Source: Effrenium voratum
Taxonomy: Eukaryota > Sar > Dinophyceae > Suessiales > Symbiodiniaceae
Direction of reading: 5' to 3'
DNA length: 64,000 bases
Assembly: GCA_963377175.1 (NCBI GenBank)
Contig: CAUJNA010000532.1
Location: 141,915-205,914, forward strand
This document shows, piece by piece, positions 10,438 through 21,205 of the stretch. The translations under genes were made by a program, and so were the position numbers. The notes beneath the pieces are model-generated. The model had not been told where the DNA came from and did not search any database. It saw nothing but the letters and a program-made list of their open reading frames with translations. Position 1 is the first letter of the stretch, and every line of letters begins with the position of its first letter.

Positions 10438-10543
10438 GTCAAGTGAAGCATGATTTGGAGGTGATTTATATTAAAAGGAAAGTGGAATTTGAGCAGCTTC
10501 AAGAAGAAACAAATGGTTCAATAATTGTCAAAATCTTTTGCAG

Positions 10544-10616
10544 CCCCGAAGCAGTTCAGCACCGACCAAGATATGTTGATTTCTCAATTGAGAGAACTGG
10601 TTGACACATATCCCAG
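10544..10616 (+). CDS. Internal exon, unidentified
   Basis: Bounded by TCTTTTGCAG| and CCCAG|GTAACAG, both good splice sites. The 73 bases fit a 2+3n+2 phase. The peptide PKQFSTDQDMLISQLRELVD then TYP is amphipathic and helical. It precedes the Tyr/Pro-rich exon at 10.64 kb, but the 24-base gap to it is too short for a normal intron, so the join is unresolved. Confidence 0.45.
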
Positions 10617-10643
10617 GTAACAGTTTAAATTGGGCTTTAAGTA

Positions 10644-10972
10644 GCGTATGATCCTCGGGGAAATGTCTATCCTCCAAATTCTCCTACACCACGACCTTAT
10701 GCAGCGCCTAGCAACTATGAAATGCGCCATCCACAAGATTACAATTCTACCTATCCAGCAACGCCGTATCCTGAACAGCAATATGGTCCTTATCCTGAAC
10801 AACAATATGGCCCTTATCCTGAGCACCAATACGGTCTCTTCTCTCAGGATCAATGTTCCTCGAGAGGCTTAGCTTTATCAAAGCATCACAAGTTCAATTG
10901 TTGGAAGCCGCTTCTGTCTTGGCTGGCCTGTCTGATGAATCCAGAAACGGCGGTATTTTTGTACCTGACGTG
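10644..10972 (+). CDS. Tyr/Pro/Gln-rich exon with YPEQQYGP repeats
   Basis: The frame begins YDPRGNVYPPNSPTPRPY and contains three tandem YPEQQYGP/YPEHQYGL octapeptides, then a Cys/Leu-rich tail and a stop (TGA at 10970-10972). Such PYG/Q repeats are typical of disordered N-termini of RNA- or membrane-binding proteins. No domain follows in the window. The inserted repeat block at 10.98 kb begins directly after it, so the 3' part may have been displaced. Confidence 0.45.
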
Positions 10973-11448
10973 AATAAATAAGCGCAGAGTGTAAGCACAG
11001 AGTGTAAGCTGTAGAAACAAGTAAGCGCAAAGTGTAAACTGTAGGAACTAGAGGACGATTGGCCCGAAAGCATTTTTCCCCAAGCGCTCTTCCAGCCGCG
11101 GAGACACCTTTTTACATCGATGCGGCGAGCGTGTCTGCGCGCGGCGACGCTCAATGTGTGTGGTCACATGAGAGCGAGCGCAAGCTGCACTGGCTGCTGC
11201 GCGCAAGTTGCTCTCTGCAAGCTGCTGCACGCAAGTGGCTCGACATCTGTCTTCAAGCTGTTCTGTGCACGTTGCTCTGTGCAAGTTTCTCTCCGCAAGA
11301 CGCTCGGCGCTTGTATCTGTGTGCAAGATGCTCAGCCTTTCCGCGCACTATACGTCTGCGCTTCAGGGTTGCGATTTTCCGGTCGGAGCCGCCTGGAGTA
11401 CACTCCACATACTACGGCTTCTTTGCTTGAGCCGGAGCTGGCGCGGAC

Positions 11449-11520
11449 CAGGGGGAATCGAACCCGCGACCGCGCGATTGCGAAAGCAGGCGCGCAAACC
11501 ACGAGACAACTTCCAAAGGC
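11449..11520 (-). ncRNA. tRNA-derived SINE-like element
   Basis: On the minus strand GGTTCGATTCC (11464-11454) is a perfect pol III box B. TTGTCTCGTGG (11509-11499) is a partial box A 34 bases upstream. The anticodon arm does not fold well, so this is a tRNA-like relic or a SINE head rather than a working tRNA. It sits inside the inserted repeat block. Confidence 0.4.
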
Positions 11521-11875
11521 CATTTCGCGAGTAATAAAATCGCACGGTGCCACAGCGAGAGCGCTTCGACACGCTCCGCAGAGGGTTTGCCGAGACTAAA
11601 ACGAATTCGCACGGCGCCACAGCGAGAGCGCTTCGATCTCCGCAGAGGGTTCATCCGCGCACCGCAAAAACGCAAAAAAACTCGAGTTTTTGCACCTCGA
11701 CCACGCCGATCCCCGCAGAGGGTCGCGCGGGCACCGCAAGAATCGCAAAAAAACTCGAGTTTTTGCGCCTCGACCACGCCGATTCCCGCAAAGGGTCGCA
11801 ATCCCGATCGACGATGAAAGTCCTGCCCCGGCGCCCTAGAAAGCTAAACTTAACTTACATAGCTGCTAACGCCGA

Positions 11876-12220
11876 AGCGCTATGCACTTGGCTCTGTGCA
11901 CTTGGCTCGATGCACTCGGCTCTATGCACTTGGCTCTGTGCACTCGGCTCTATGCACTTGCCTCTATGCGCTTGGCTCCATGCACTTGGCTCCATGCACT
12001 TGGCTCCATGCACTTGGCTCTATGCACTCGGCTCTATGCACTCGGCTCTGTGCACTCGGCTCTATGCAATTGGCTCTACGCACACTTGGCTCTATGCACA
12101 CTTGGCTCTATGCACACTTGGCTCTATGCACACTCGGCTCTATGCACACTTGGCTCTATGCACGACTTTATGCGCTTGGCTCCATGCACTTGGCTCTATG
12201 TATTTGACTCTGCGCAAGTG
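11876..12220. repeat. Tandem array of GGCTCTATGCACT units
   Basis: About 22 degenerate units of 14-17 bases (CTTGGCTCTATGCA, with a CACTTGGCTCTATGCA variant). All plus frames are open and read Leu-Cys-Thr-Leu-Gly-Ser-Met-His repeats. This kind of array is common in Symbiodiniaceae assemblies and is unlikely to be a real protein. Confidence 0.75.
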
Positions 12221-12479
12221 ACGCTATGCTAGTTGGTCCGAGAGCTCCGCGCGGAAGAACCCTTCCCGATGCTTTCGGAATAATAAGTAAGCGCAGAGTG
12301 TAGATTGTAGAAATAAAGAGCAGAATGCAAACGGTTCTAGTCTTTAGAGATGCAAGAAACCCAGACTTGGACGGCCGCCGTTGAATGGATTTTGGTCTTT
12401 GCCCCAGGAGTGTGCACTGACGGCTACTCCCTTTACCTTGAGCTTAGAATTGAAAGACCCTGTTGTGTCGACTTTGTCT

Positions 12480-12570
12480 CTGTCACTCACCTGCCAAAGC
12501 CCCTCCGTCTCCAGCAAAGGATGCTGCTAAACTGATTGCTTGTCTTTATGGACGGCACCATTTAGCTTTT
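12480..12570 (+). CDS. Possible exon beyond the inserted repeat block
   Basis: The plus frame reads AKAPPSPAKDAAKLIACLYG, coding-like after a Pro-rich start, with acceptor and donor unclear. It may continue the gene at 10.5-10.97 kb across the insertion. Confidence 0.25.
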
Positions 12571-12710
12571 TTTGTTTTAAAGAGATACCGAAGCGGAAAA
12601 AAACCAACAAAAACAGGTATAGAAAAACGCAAAAGCAACAAAAACCCTAGGTCTAGAAAAACGGCGTAAGCCTGGGGCCCCAAGGCCCCAATTTTGATGA
12701 AGATCCTTCA

Positions 12711-12830
12711 CTAGGTCCTCCAGTAGAGAGGTTAGAATAAGGGTACCAACTTTGTTCGTCTATTTTAGGGAACCCTCCCAACCAAAAAAGGGGTGAGAAA
12801 GGGCGCTACTGGCAAACCTAGTTAAGTAGT
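12711..12830 (+). mobile_element. Dispersed repeat, CTAGGTCCTCCAGTAGAG family
   Basis: It starts CTAGGTCCTCCAGTAGAGAG, continues with GTTAGAATAAGGGTACCAAC, then a T-rich stretch, GGGAACCCTCCCAACC and GGGTGAGAAAGGGC, and ends near a CTACTGG motif. Near-identical order occurs at 20.93 and 37.14 kb, with a decayed copy at 37.73 kb. Confidence 0.55.
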
Positions 12831-13067
12831 GGTGGTTCTTCTGAGGCAAAAATCACGTCGGCTATATTGACCCAACCATTGTTTTAATCGTAGCAGAAGT
12901 TTGGGGTGTCCCTATTCTTCCATTTGGTCAAGACCCCTGAAAAAAATCAAGACATATTTTGTTTCCAGTGGTGATACATTCCTTTTAACACCAACAAGGG
13001 AAAGTAATCATAATAATAATAATATACTCTTTTTTTAAGCATAATAATAATAATCATAATTCTTAAG

Positions 13068-13170
13068 CCAATGGACGTTTTGGAGACACCCGAGCCGATC
13101 CCGATCCAAGCCTCGAAGATCACCCGCGGTGAAATCCAGGCCGTGCCTCGAGGCCAGGCCAGATGGATAG
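13068..13170 (+). CDS. Internal or first exon, unidentified
   Basis: Bounded by ATTCTTAAG| and GGATAG|GTTCCAG. It reads PMDVLETPEPIPIQASKITR then GEIQAVPRGQARWI, strongly coding-like, with an ATG at 13071. The preceding 130 bases contain a CAGTRGTGATA..CCAACA-type repeat that ends at the acceptor. A similar junction (CTCAAG|CAAATGGACGTT) occurs at 34.24 kb. Confidence 0.45.
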
Positions 13171-14169
13171 GTTCCAGGTCCGTTCGAGGAATTAGACTTA
13201 GATAGGGACCGATTCTAATGATTCACCAGGAAAAGCCCAGGTTTTCCCAAGGTGGGTGTGTCTTTTTGTAAGGGAAAAGCCCCAAGATGGCTTCGATGTT
13301 CCTTTTGGTTTCCCTTTAATCAGGGATCCGGATGCATTATACACCTGAACATTGCAACTTGTTTCTGGTGGTTTCATTATATTTTGGTGGTGAAAAAGCA
13401 ACATGTTTCAAATGGTTGCAAAATGAATTTCTTTTAAGGAGCCCTGTTAGATGATCTGGGAGATAGCTAAGTGGTTTGTATGCCTGGCTGTAACCCACTT
13501 AGTGGTTGTAAGTCCCCTACAACCAGGGTTATTAACCATTTAGCCATTTAGCTAAGTCCAAGACAATCTAAGTATGTTTTTATTGGCGTCGGTGTGTTCT
13601 TCTTGGGAGTGCTTGTGTGTGTGTGTGTGTGTGTGTTTTTGAGAGCGTCTTTTTTTGGAGTTGGTACCTTTTAGTTAGTTGGTGCCTTTTAGGATTTTGT
13701 CGGAGTTGGCGCTTTTTGGTCAGTCGGTGCCCCTCTTTGTGTTGGTTTTAAAGGGAAACTAAAAGGACGACCGACGCCATTTTGACCCATTCTTTCCAGG
13801 GATCCGAATCTTGTCCGGAAGCCACCAACAAAAATGCAGCGAAAACAGCGATCCGTGCTTAAAAAGAAGGATGATCAAAAATAAACGCGTAGAACCTTGG
13901 GCATCTTTGATCTGCTCACTCCAGAAATAGACTGTTCACCTTTTTGGCCATGACTAAACCTGGGCCAAAGTTGCGAATTTTAACGGCCAAAAGGTCCATT
14001 CGCCCGCGCATTTTTGGTGCCCTCCGACCAATTAACATGGAACCTGGTCGGGGGGGGGGGGTCCTGGAAAACAATTTTCCTTTTAAAGGGACCCCTGTCA
14101 GGTTTCATGTTTATTGCTGGGAGGGCATTGAATGTTGACCCCGGATATTTTAAACCAATTCTGGAGACA

Positions 14170-14236
14170 ATTAGGGGGGTGCTCCCGTAAAATGGGATTC
14201 ATCACCAATAAAGGGGCACACTCCCTATTTATCAAC
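14170..14236. mobile_element. Short TIR repeat, TTAGGGGGGTGYYCCC family
   Basis: TTAGGGGGGTGCTCCC and GGGGCACACTCCCTATTTAT form imperfect inverted ends around a centre TGGGATTCATCACC. Copies with the same centre lie at 27.57 and 62.56 kb. Confidence 0.5.
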
Positions 14237-14250
14237 GAGGGGGGTTTTTA

Positions 14251-14455
14251 ATGCGGGTCAACATTACTGTTGATGGAGGACATGCACGCGCTGCACCAGT
14301 TGAGATGAATGAACCCCGATTTGACTACTGGTTGATCAACCACCCCAACTGGGGCCTTCAACGGACTTTGTCCATCCACACAGACAAAATAAAATGCCTC
14401 CCCATCAGGAAGGGCTTTGACGAAGCTTCCATGAAAAATCACGATACTCACATAA
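14251..14455 (+). CDS. Probable exon (strand not fully settled), unidentified
   Basis: The plus frame from ATG 14251 reads MRVNITVDGGHARAAPVEMN then EPRFDYWLINHPNWGLQRTL and on to KNHDTHIS, at the point where a GTGTGTC-type repeat begins with a possible donor. The composition is that of a real protein. The minus frame over the same bases is also open but hydrophobic. No family recognised. Confidence 0.4.
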
Positions 14456-14609
14456 GTGTGTCTTAAAGTAGGGGAACCTCCAAAATGATTTTGGTTAGTG
14501 TCCTTTCGGTTTCCCTTTAAAACCACTCAACACAAACAAGCACAGAGTGCCGCACACATCGGTCATTCCTGTTGCGGAGAATCGCTTGCAAGGGGATTCC
14601 CATTGTTCA

Positions 14610-14730
14610 CAGAAACTCAGATGCTCAGTGGCCATGGGAGAGAAGGGGCATCCTTTTTTGGTGGGTTGGCTTTAAAGGGGGACCCTTCCCAAAAAAAGGA
14701 AAAAAGGGTACCACTAGGCAGCTGGGGAAC
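14610..14730. mobile_element. TIR repeat, CTCAGATGCCCAGTGG family
   Basis: Starts CTCAGATGCTCAGTGGCCAT, contains AAAGGGGGACCCTTCCC and ends ACCACTAGGCAGCTGGGG. A downstream extension with GTCGCCAC is shared with the 32.1-kb copy. Confidence 0.5.
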
Positions 14731-14821
14731 GCAGCGACCAACCCAAGTCGCCACAAAAAACTGATTTCCGTCACGGAGCTGAGGCTAACGGGCTGAAAGT
14801 TGATCTACACATCGATGCAAG

Positions 14822-14937
14822 TTTTTGGAACGATGTTTCTGTGTCAAGGCCCGTGCTTTTGGGACTTGCGAAAAAACCATGCGGCCCCAAAACGGACAAC
14901 CCAAGAGGTTGAAAGCTGAGAAACCGAGCAAGCAGCG
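14822..14937 (+). CDS. Possible internal exon, unidentified
   Basis: After GATGCAAG| one frame reads FLERCFCVKARAFGTCEKTM then RPQNGQPKRLKAEKPSK, and GTAAAA follows at 14939. A second frame (FGTMFLCQGPCFWDLRKNHA) is open too, so the frame is not certain. Confidence 0.3.
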
Positions 14938-15091
14938 GTAAAAAATCGCGGCGGGTCTGCTTCTGCTCGTCTTTGTTGCATCCAAAAGCCCCAAACTCGC
15001 AATCCGAGGTGCTGGGCTTAACACCTCTTGTCTTGCGCGTGGCTGGGTAGCTGGTTGTCATATGGGGGGCATGTAAGCCCCGGACAACACG

Positions 15092-15321
15092 ACTTCTCCC
15101 CCAAGAGGATTGACGGGTTTTGTAGTTGGGTGGAACCCCCACCTGTCATCCTCAGACTCGCAACAGACCACCAGTACTTTTGCCAGTTGCTCTGTGCACC
15201 TTGCTCTGAAGTGCAGCTTTGGCCAGGTGTCGTCTTCCCACAAGCACTGGGCTCTGAAGAGGACATTCGTCAGCTCCAACCAGGTGGGGAGTGGGAGTCT
15301 GCAAGCAGCGCACTCGTTTAG
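15092..15321 (+). CDS. Possible terminal exon, strand uncertain
   Basis: The plus frame (FSPKRIDGFCSWVEPPPVIL and onwards) runs to TAG at 15321 and ends GGEWESASSALV. On the minus strand WPKLHFRARCTEQLAKVLVV is equally coding-like with a CTTCAG| acceptor. One of the two is probably a real exon. A homology search would settle it. Confidence 0.35.
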
Positions 15322-16500
15322 GGTAAACCGGCATTCATACAGCCAACTATTCCTGCACTTCTCTCGGAACTATCGCCGCCAACTGCAGCAGGCTAGCTGT
15401 GCCGTATCCAGTAGACAATAGATGCAGGGATGGGAATAGAACGATGAGTTGAAAAGAGCTGGGAAGATGGGAAAGTCATGATCTTTCTGAGTTGGCCGCT
15501 ACTTCTGCTGTACTGTCCCTTCATTCGCTGATTTCGGGTGACCCATTGCTCCAGGCCGGTCCATTTTGTGGCCGCAGCGGAAGCATTTATGGCTTTGTCT
15601 CCAAAATAGAATTTGGAACCTCCAAACGGGTGCTTTCCTTTTGGTCGCCCCTGAACTCGCTTGCTTTCTGCTCCCCTGCTAAAGGTTTAACTTTTAGTGG
15701 TCTAATGGAAAACCCATTAGTTGGCAAAAAGTTAAAGTCCTAACATCCAAGCAAAATGCACCAAAGCGAAATCAACACCAACAGGGAGCAGCTTCTCTGT
15801 GGGTACCCTGAGCTAAGTCTAAGTCAACCCGGTCTCTGGAATCCGATCCGCTTTCGGTTGGCAACTTGGTGCCCGGACGGACCGAACATCGTGTGGGTCT
15901 TTCCACTGGCCGTCTGGCCATAGCAAATGATGCTTGCGCCTCGAAGTCAGCGCTGGCAAGCGCTACTTGCGCAGGCCGGCTGTGGATGGCTCGTCTATGT
16001 TGGAGGGTATCTCTCTTCTTGGTGGTTTTCATGATTGCAATTGCAAATCATGATTTAGGGGTCCCTAAAAGACACCCTCGCATGGAAGCTTCCAAAACTC
16101 TGAAAGACTTGCATGGGAGTTTTGTGCCTCCGACACAGCCCTCCGCGCCGCCGTATGTCGTATTTCAGTTGATTCAACTCCCACCGCAAAGAATCGAAAG
16201 GATGCAAACTTGAGTGTGGCTCCTGTTGCCCAGGATACCCTTTGATGGTTTTCACGGGAAACCAACCATTTTGGGGGTTTTCCTTTGAGACAAACCCACT
16301 CGCCGCAGTGCTTGCTTGGGTCCCTGGTTTCTTCGCTTCTTGGATGTTGGTTTTGAGCATAGACTCTTTCCGGAAGTCTGGGCACCAGACTTGTGCCATT
16401 CAAGAACTCCATAACCTCAGTCGAAGCAACCAGCCACACGAGTCTTCTAGAAGTTTGCCCAACACCCAGCAAAAGCAAGGCTGTCCTGTAGAGATTGTAT

Positions 16501-16603
16501 CTCACTTCCTGAGTGGACTGGCCAGAAAAAGTCCAAACTTCTTGTTTGCCACTAAAATGGTCCAAACCCAAAAAGTTTAAAGTCCATGAACTCAGGGAGT
16601 AAG
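16501..16603. mobile_element. TIR repeat, CTCACTYCCTGAGT family
   Basis: CTCACTTCCTGAGTGG at the left and ACTCAGGGAGTAAG at the right are inverted (12 of 14 match). The centre holds CCACTAAAATGGTCC. The right end supplies a TAAG| acceptor-like edge. Same family as 24.36, 33.50, 34.40 and 58.82 kb. Confidence 0.65.
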
Positions 16604-17002
16604 GTATTTTGTTTGACTCAGAGTTCTGGGTCGCAGTCAAGCCACACCCTTTGTGTAGCTTCTCTGGATAGGCTTGAGATGGGTCCTAGGGGAATCCGCA
16701 TTGGGTTTTCCTGTAAAGCAACCAGAACAAGGGGAACCTCAAAAAACACAAAGGCTGCGTTGACCGAACCTCCTCTGGTTGAGTTTCCTCTTCTCAGAGA
16801 CTTCCCCCGCCGCCTCCCAAACCAAACCCCAATGAAGAGCTATGACTGTTAAACTTTGTTTAGGGCTTCTTTACCCCTAGTATGCTTCATGGGTCTGGTG
16901 GTACGACCTTTGATTTTCATCTTTCAAACGCAATCCACACTCAACAGTCTGCGCGGGAGGAAGGCTCTTGCCTTTCCGCGATGCCAAGAAGCCTTCCAAA
17001 CT

Positions 17003-17205
17003 CAGATGCCCAGTGGGGAATCCTTCCCAAAAAAAGGTAGAACAAAGGGCATCCGTTCTACTTACTTGAGTTTAAAGGGGAATCCTTGCAAAAAAAAGAG
17101 AGAAAAAAAAGGGCATCCTTTTTACTTACTTGAGTTTAAAGGGGAATCCTTCCCAAAAAAGAGGAGAACAAAGGGCGCCACTGGGGGAAACTGGGCAAAT
17201 GATTA
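17003..17205. mobile_element. TIR repeat, CTCAGATGCCCAGTGG family, with internal triplication
   Basis: Starts CTCAGATGCCCAGTGG. A 60-70 base unit (AAAGGGGAATCCTTSC, a purine run, GGGCATCC, then TTACTTGAGTTT) is repeated about three times before the terminal GCCACTGGGGGAAACTGGGC. This is longer than the other copies. Confidence 0.5.
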
Positions 17206-17975
17206 GTTCGCCATGAGGGGACAACGGTTCCCGAAAGGCGTCATGGTGCGGTTTCCCAATAAGCCCTCATTCACGCTGCACCGATACCAGTTGGTGCATT
17301 TCAACCCTCCAAACGGGCTTGCTGTTGCTTAATACGCACAAAGTGAGTTGGTTCGGCATGAACAAGTTGTGTGAATAACTTGCTGGAGCTGAAAATCACA
17401 CACGCACGCACAACCACACACACACACACATACACCCTAGGGCTGCCATTCTTTTGGTTTTCCACACAAACGGTGTTGCCTTTTGCTTCGGTTTCCTTGG
17501 CGTCTGCTACACCCCGCGACCACATGTGCTGGTAGTCAACGCAAGCTCCTTATGTGCATGGTCATGGTTCCTTTAGTAGTTAGGAGAAGGGTGGCTGTCT
17601 AAACTCCCTCAAGGGGGCTATGACCATCCTAAGTAATTCGAAGTAGCGAGCTTTGACTATTGCACATATTATGACTGCTAGAAGTGCCACCCCTGAAGCA
17701 GGTTTGCCCATGGACCATCTCTACTAACCCGAAGTAACCGGATGTTTACCCTTCAGGTTTCAATTTTGTAGGAATTTGCTCATGGCACTCACGGCACATG
17801 GGATTCTGTCAACATTCGGGATCCCAAACATGATGGCGTTGGTTTGCCTTCCCTTCAAGCCTACCTGAAAAGGGTACCCTCTATAAAGGTCACAACCCTT
17901 GAAACCTACATGAAAAGGGTACTCTCAAAAAACACAACCCTTGGGCTTCGAACGACAAGTCGGGGTCCCTGCAAG

Positions 17976-18078
17976 GCGTTTTGCGGCCCTGTTGTACACA
18001 TCCTGCTGGGCAGTGTGCTCGCCTGGCGGTTCGGGGCTCGGTGGTGGCAGGTCAATGTGCTGGAGGACTATCTGAGTG
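17976..18078 (+). CDS. Possible internal exon followed by a GTGTGTC-type repeat intron
   Basis: After CTGCAAG| the frame reads AFCGPVVHILLGSVLAWRFG then ARWWQVNVLEDYL. Directly afterwards the sequence becomes the GTGTGTCAGTTTTTAGG edge of the GGGTGTGTCTTT repeat family, which could supply the donor. Another frame is also open. Confidence 0.35.
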
Positions 18079-18180
18079 TGTCAGTTTTTAGGAGATCCAA
18101 TAAAATGGTGGGGTTCCTGTTGGCTTCCCTTGAAAACCACCATAGAAGGGGTGCCCAAAACAAACATACCCACATTTTAT
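18078..18180 (+). mobile_element. TIR repeat, GGGTGTGTCTTT family
   Basis: Begins GTGTGTCAGTTTTTAGGAG, core TTGGCTTCCCTTGAAAACCA, ends near CCAAAACAAACATACCCAC. Arrangement matches the copy at 8.40 kb. Confidence 0.5.
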
Positions 18181-18553
18181 TTCATGTTATTTTTATTTGC
18201 GTTTATTTATTTATATATTTATTTGTTTGGGAGGGAAATAGGACCTTCTGGATGAATACACTTTTAGGAGGCCGTTCAAGCCGTGCCCCCAAGGTGGTCA
18301 AAAGGGAAGCTCTCAGTTTACCGGTTGGTTGCTGCAACATGCATGCTTCATGGTGAGCGCATTCGCAAACATTTGGTGCCAAGGAAGACATGGGAAACTA
18401 ACAAGCTGCAAGCTGCGGGGGCCCATACAATTGCTGCAGAAAGTAGGCCATTCGCTCGGGTAGGGGCGGTTCCAGCACTGTTGTTAAACATGCATCAGAA
18501 TCAGTGGTAATGATGGGGCAACCATTGAACATCGTAGAAGCCATCTAAGAGCA

Positions 18554-18725
18554 CTAGAAACGATAGCACCGCAGTGAGGTGGTGGTGGCGGGTGGTGCTG
18601 TTGGAGCTGGTGGTGCTGGTGGTGGTGGTGGTGTGCTGCTGGTGGTGGTGGTCTGGTGGTGCTGGTGGTGCTGGTGGTGGTGATGGTGATGGTGATGGTG
18701 ATGGTGATGGTGGTGGTGGTGGTGG

Positions 18726-18761
<36 letters not shown>

Positions 18762-18881
18762 GTCAGTTTCAGAATCACATGCCCCTCGCGCACTTCCGTG
18801 CCTGGGCGGAAGTTCGAAAGGTAGTAGGTACACAGGGCAAGGGTTGGCCCATTCTTCACTTCCCCAAAGTCACCTACGACC
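18554..18881 (-). CDS. Exon with polyglutamine/polyhistidine expansion
   Basis: After TTCAG| at 18882 the frame reads VVGDFGEVKNGPTLALCTYY, then LSNFRPGTEVREGHVILKLT, before running into CAG (Gln) and CAC/CAT (His) triplets that fill about 190 bases, then Thr/Pro/Ala. The first 37 residues are coding-like. Whether the triplet run is translated or is intronic expansion cannot be seen. On the plus strand the same run reads Gly/Ala or Val/Leu. Confidence 0.4.
18590..18761. repeat. Trinucleotide repeat (GTG/GCT/GAT)n
   Basis: Plus strand: interrupted GGTGGTGCT units, then five GGTGAT, then GGT and eleven GCT triplets. A hypervariable microsatellite. Confidence 0.8.
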
Positions 18882-19053
18882 TGAACTAAAATAGAACCAA
18901 AATGGGCAAACCAACAAAGTTCCGAATGTCATTTTGGACAAAGACCGTTCTATGAGATTTGGGGCCAGTAAGCCACGGCAGGTAACTGGCCATTTGAGCG
19001 CCCAACAACCAGTGGCTAACATGGGTGAACAAATGCACATCAGCCTGTAAAAC

Positions 19054-19181
19054 CTGTACATGAGCGATGGAAATCGGTGTGGGCGCTCGTTTTGCTTTCA
19101 GCGTTTTTGGAGGGGAGCGAGCTCCTGAGCCTGCCACTTTACAGATATTTGGAACCTGAGCTCTCTTTGATGTGGAGGGTA
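19054..19181 (-). CDS. Internal exon, unidentified
   Basis: Acceptor CCGCCAG| and donor CATGTACAG|GTTTTAC. Frame: PSTSKRAQVPNICKVAGSGA then RSPPKTLKAKRAPTPISIAH. Basic, Pro/Ser/Lys-rich, likely disordered, perhaps nuclear. No domain. Confidence 0.45.
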
Positions 19182-20927
19182 CTGGCGGATTGATGCGGGA
19201 GCAACCCACGCAGGGGGCCAGCAGGTTTGATGGTTCCCTCTCATGAACTTCTTGTCTGACTAGCGAAGGGAAATCCTTGGTTGACGTTGGAAGGGGAGCA
19301 AAAAAATAAATTTTAGCAGCTAAGTGGGGATTTCAACCACTAAACTGCAATAAGCAAAAATGTAAAATGTTTCCCAACGACAACCAAGAATCCAGGATGA
19401 ACAAGAAACATCAGTTCTACTCAGATCCGGGCCAACAAATTCGCCAAGCCAAAGCCTGATCTGGTATCCGACAGCTCGCTATCCGGAACAGTGAGCAAGC
19501 TGACGTCTTAATCGTGGCTCGGCTCGCCGAAGACACGGTCCAGGGCGAACTCGTGCAACCTTGGTTACTGGCAAGACCCATATATTATTTAATTGGCGAA
19601 CAGAAGAGTTGGTGATAGCGGATGACACGACGTCTTTTGTGGTAAAGGAAAAGATGGACTCTAAGTGGGGTGTTGTGCTATCTGGGGTTACTCTACACTT
19701 TGCAGATCTGATCTGGCTTCTGCACGGCATTTTTAAACCCTGATGTGGTGTTTGACTTTTCTCGAGTTGCAGCAACCTTAACCCTCCCACATACTCACAA
19801 GCTCACAAGCTTCCTGAGCCGACTGGCCAAAGTCAAAAGTCAACTTGCTGTTTGTCGCTCCCTTTTTTAAAACGAAAGTCAGCAACTTTGCCACACAATT
19901 TGCTTACACGAGTTCCCTCTAAGCCCACCCATTTGATAGCTCCGGTGCGGGGTATACTCCAAGAATAGTACAAAGCCAAGGAAAAAGGGGGAAGTGAGAC
20001 CAGATAACCCCGTTTACCCATGGCTTTGGGCTATGCACGAAATCCCAGAGACTGACGGGGTCAGTGGTCTTTGAACCGAATACCAAATTATGATACCCTC
20101 ACTCCCACGTTGCCATGGCACCTGACAGGGTACAACCTACAAGAGGAATTTTGTCTTCCAGGTACCCTGCCACAGGTGTTATGTGAGAGGGAGTAATTCG
20201 CTAGCTTCTTCTTCCGCCTTCCACAAATCCGTGCCTGTCGGCCGAGGATTCGTACGCGATGAGAATTCACCATCTCAAGGAATCCTGTACTTCAACAAAC
20301 ACTTCCTCATGGGTGAGCTCGCCCGGATGGATCTATTTCAGCCTTTGCGCCTGGGGGACCAAATAGGTTTGTCTAAAAACAGGGGAACCCGAAAGCGTAC
20401 CCTCAGGAAAGACACACACACACACAGAAATGGGCTAGAGGAGTGTTTGCAAAAACCTCCACTGGATTCGCCATGTTAGTCACGTGGTCAAACTTTGTTG
20501 CCTGCGGACAGATTGCAAAGTCCCCTTAATCTTTATCTTTGTGGAGAATTTGCCAGTCCATTCCCACCCTTTTTTGGTATCAAGAGAGCTACCGCCCTAG
20601 GGGTAATAGAGTTGGACCCGATGCTTTGAGGGGAACATTGAAGCCTTTTTGGATTGATTTACAAAGCTACATGTAGTTGGGCTGTCAAATGGCCTGGGGT
20701 TTGTTCTCAACCATGCCTGCACACACCCATATGCAGATGCAAACTTCCCAATTTTGTGAGTGACTTTCCCCAATGCTAATCCCATGTACCGAGCTTTTGA
20801 TCAACCATGCAAACACAGACCTACCTTGGGCTAGTCAAAAAGCGGACAATAAACACAACCATCATTAAAGCCACTTTTTTAAGAGTACCCACTTTGGGGG
20901 TTGAAGGGAAACCGAGCCGAACCCCTA

Positions 20928-21022
20928 CTAGGTCCTCCAGTAGAGAGGTTAGAATAAAGGTACCAACTTTTTTTTTCTGTCTACTTGAGTAGAACCCTCC
21001 CCCGAAAAAGGGGAGAGAAGGG
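20928..21022 (+). mobile_element. Dispersed repeat, CTAGGTCCTCCAGTAGAG family
   Basis: Starts CTAGGTCCTCCAGTAGAGAG, has a T run, then CTACTTGAGTAGAACCCTCC and GAGAGAAGGGAACTGGGGGAG. It is followed at once by a coding-like plus stretch, consistent with an intron role. Confidence 0.5.
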
Positions 21023-21029
21023 AACTGGG

Positions 21030-21205
21030 GGAGCTAGCCAATTTGAAGATACCCATGCTGAGCGCCCGCGCCCACTATTCTTCGTCACGGCCAGAACTGC
21101 CCCTTTCTCCTCGGCGCGTTCGGAGCGAGCCGGGGGACCGGCCAAACCAACAAAAATGGGATACACGGAAACCTGTGACCCTCAAACAAGGGCTGCAAAC
21201 CACGG
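21030..21205 (+). CDS. Possible exon after a dispersed repeat
   Basis: The frame continues from the repeat edge as QFEDTHAERPRPLFFVTART then APFSSARSERAGGPAKPTKM. GC-rich and coding-like. A second plus frame (KIPMLSARAHYSSSRPELPL) is open as well. Confidence 0.3.

Larger units (their letters stand above)
10975..12335. repeat. Inserted repeat block flanked by direct repeats
   Basis: AATAAGTAAGCGCAGAGTGTA-like sequence occurs at both ends (about 10973-11045, in three degenerate copies, and 12285-12320). Between them lie GCAAGYTGCTCTGTGC-type repeats (11190-11330), a tRNA-like element, a GCACGGYGCCACAGCGAGAG-type repeat (from 11540), an AAAAACTCGAGTTTTTGC palindrome repeated at 11687 and 11748, and the GGCTCTATGCACT array. 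Confidence 0.55.

Noticed and set aside
11547..12221. 224-codon frame with Leu-Cys-Thr-Leu-Gly repeats
   Set aside because: Created by a tandem DNA array that keeps all plus frames open; not evidence of a protein.
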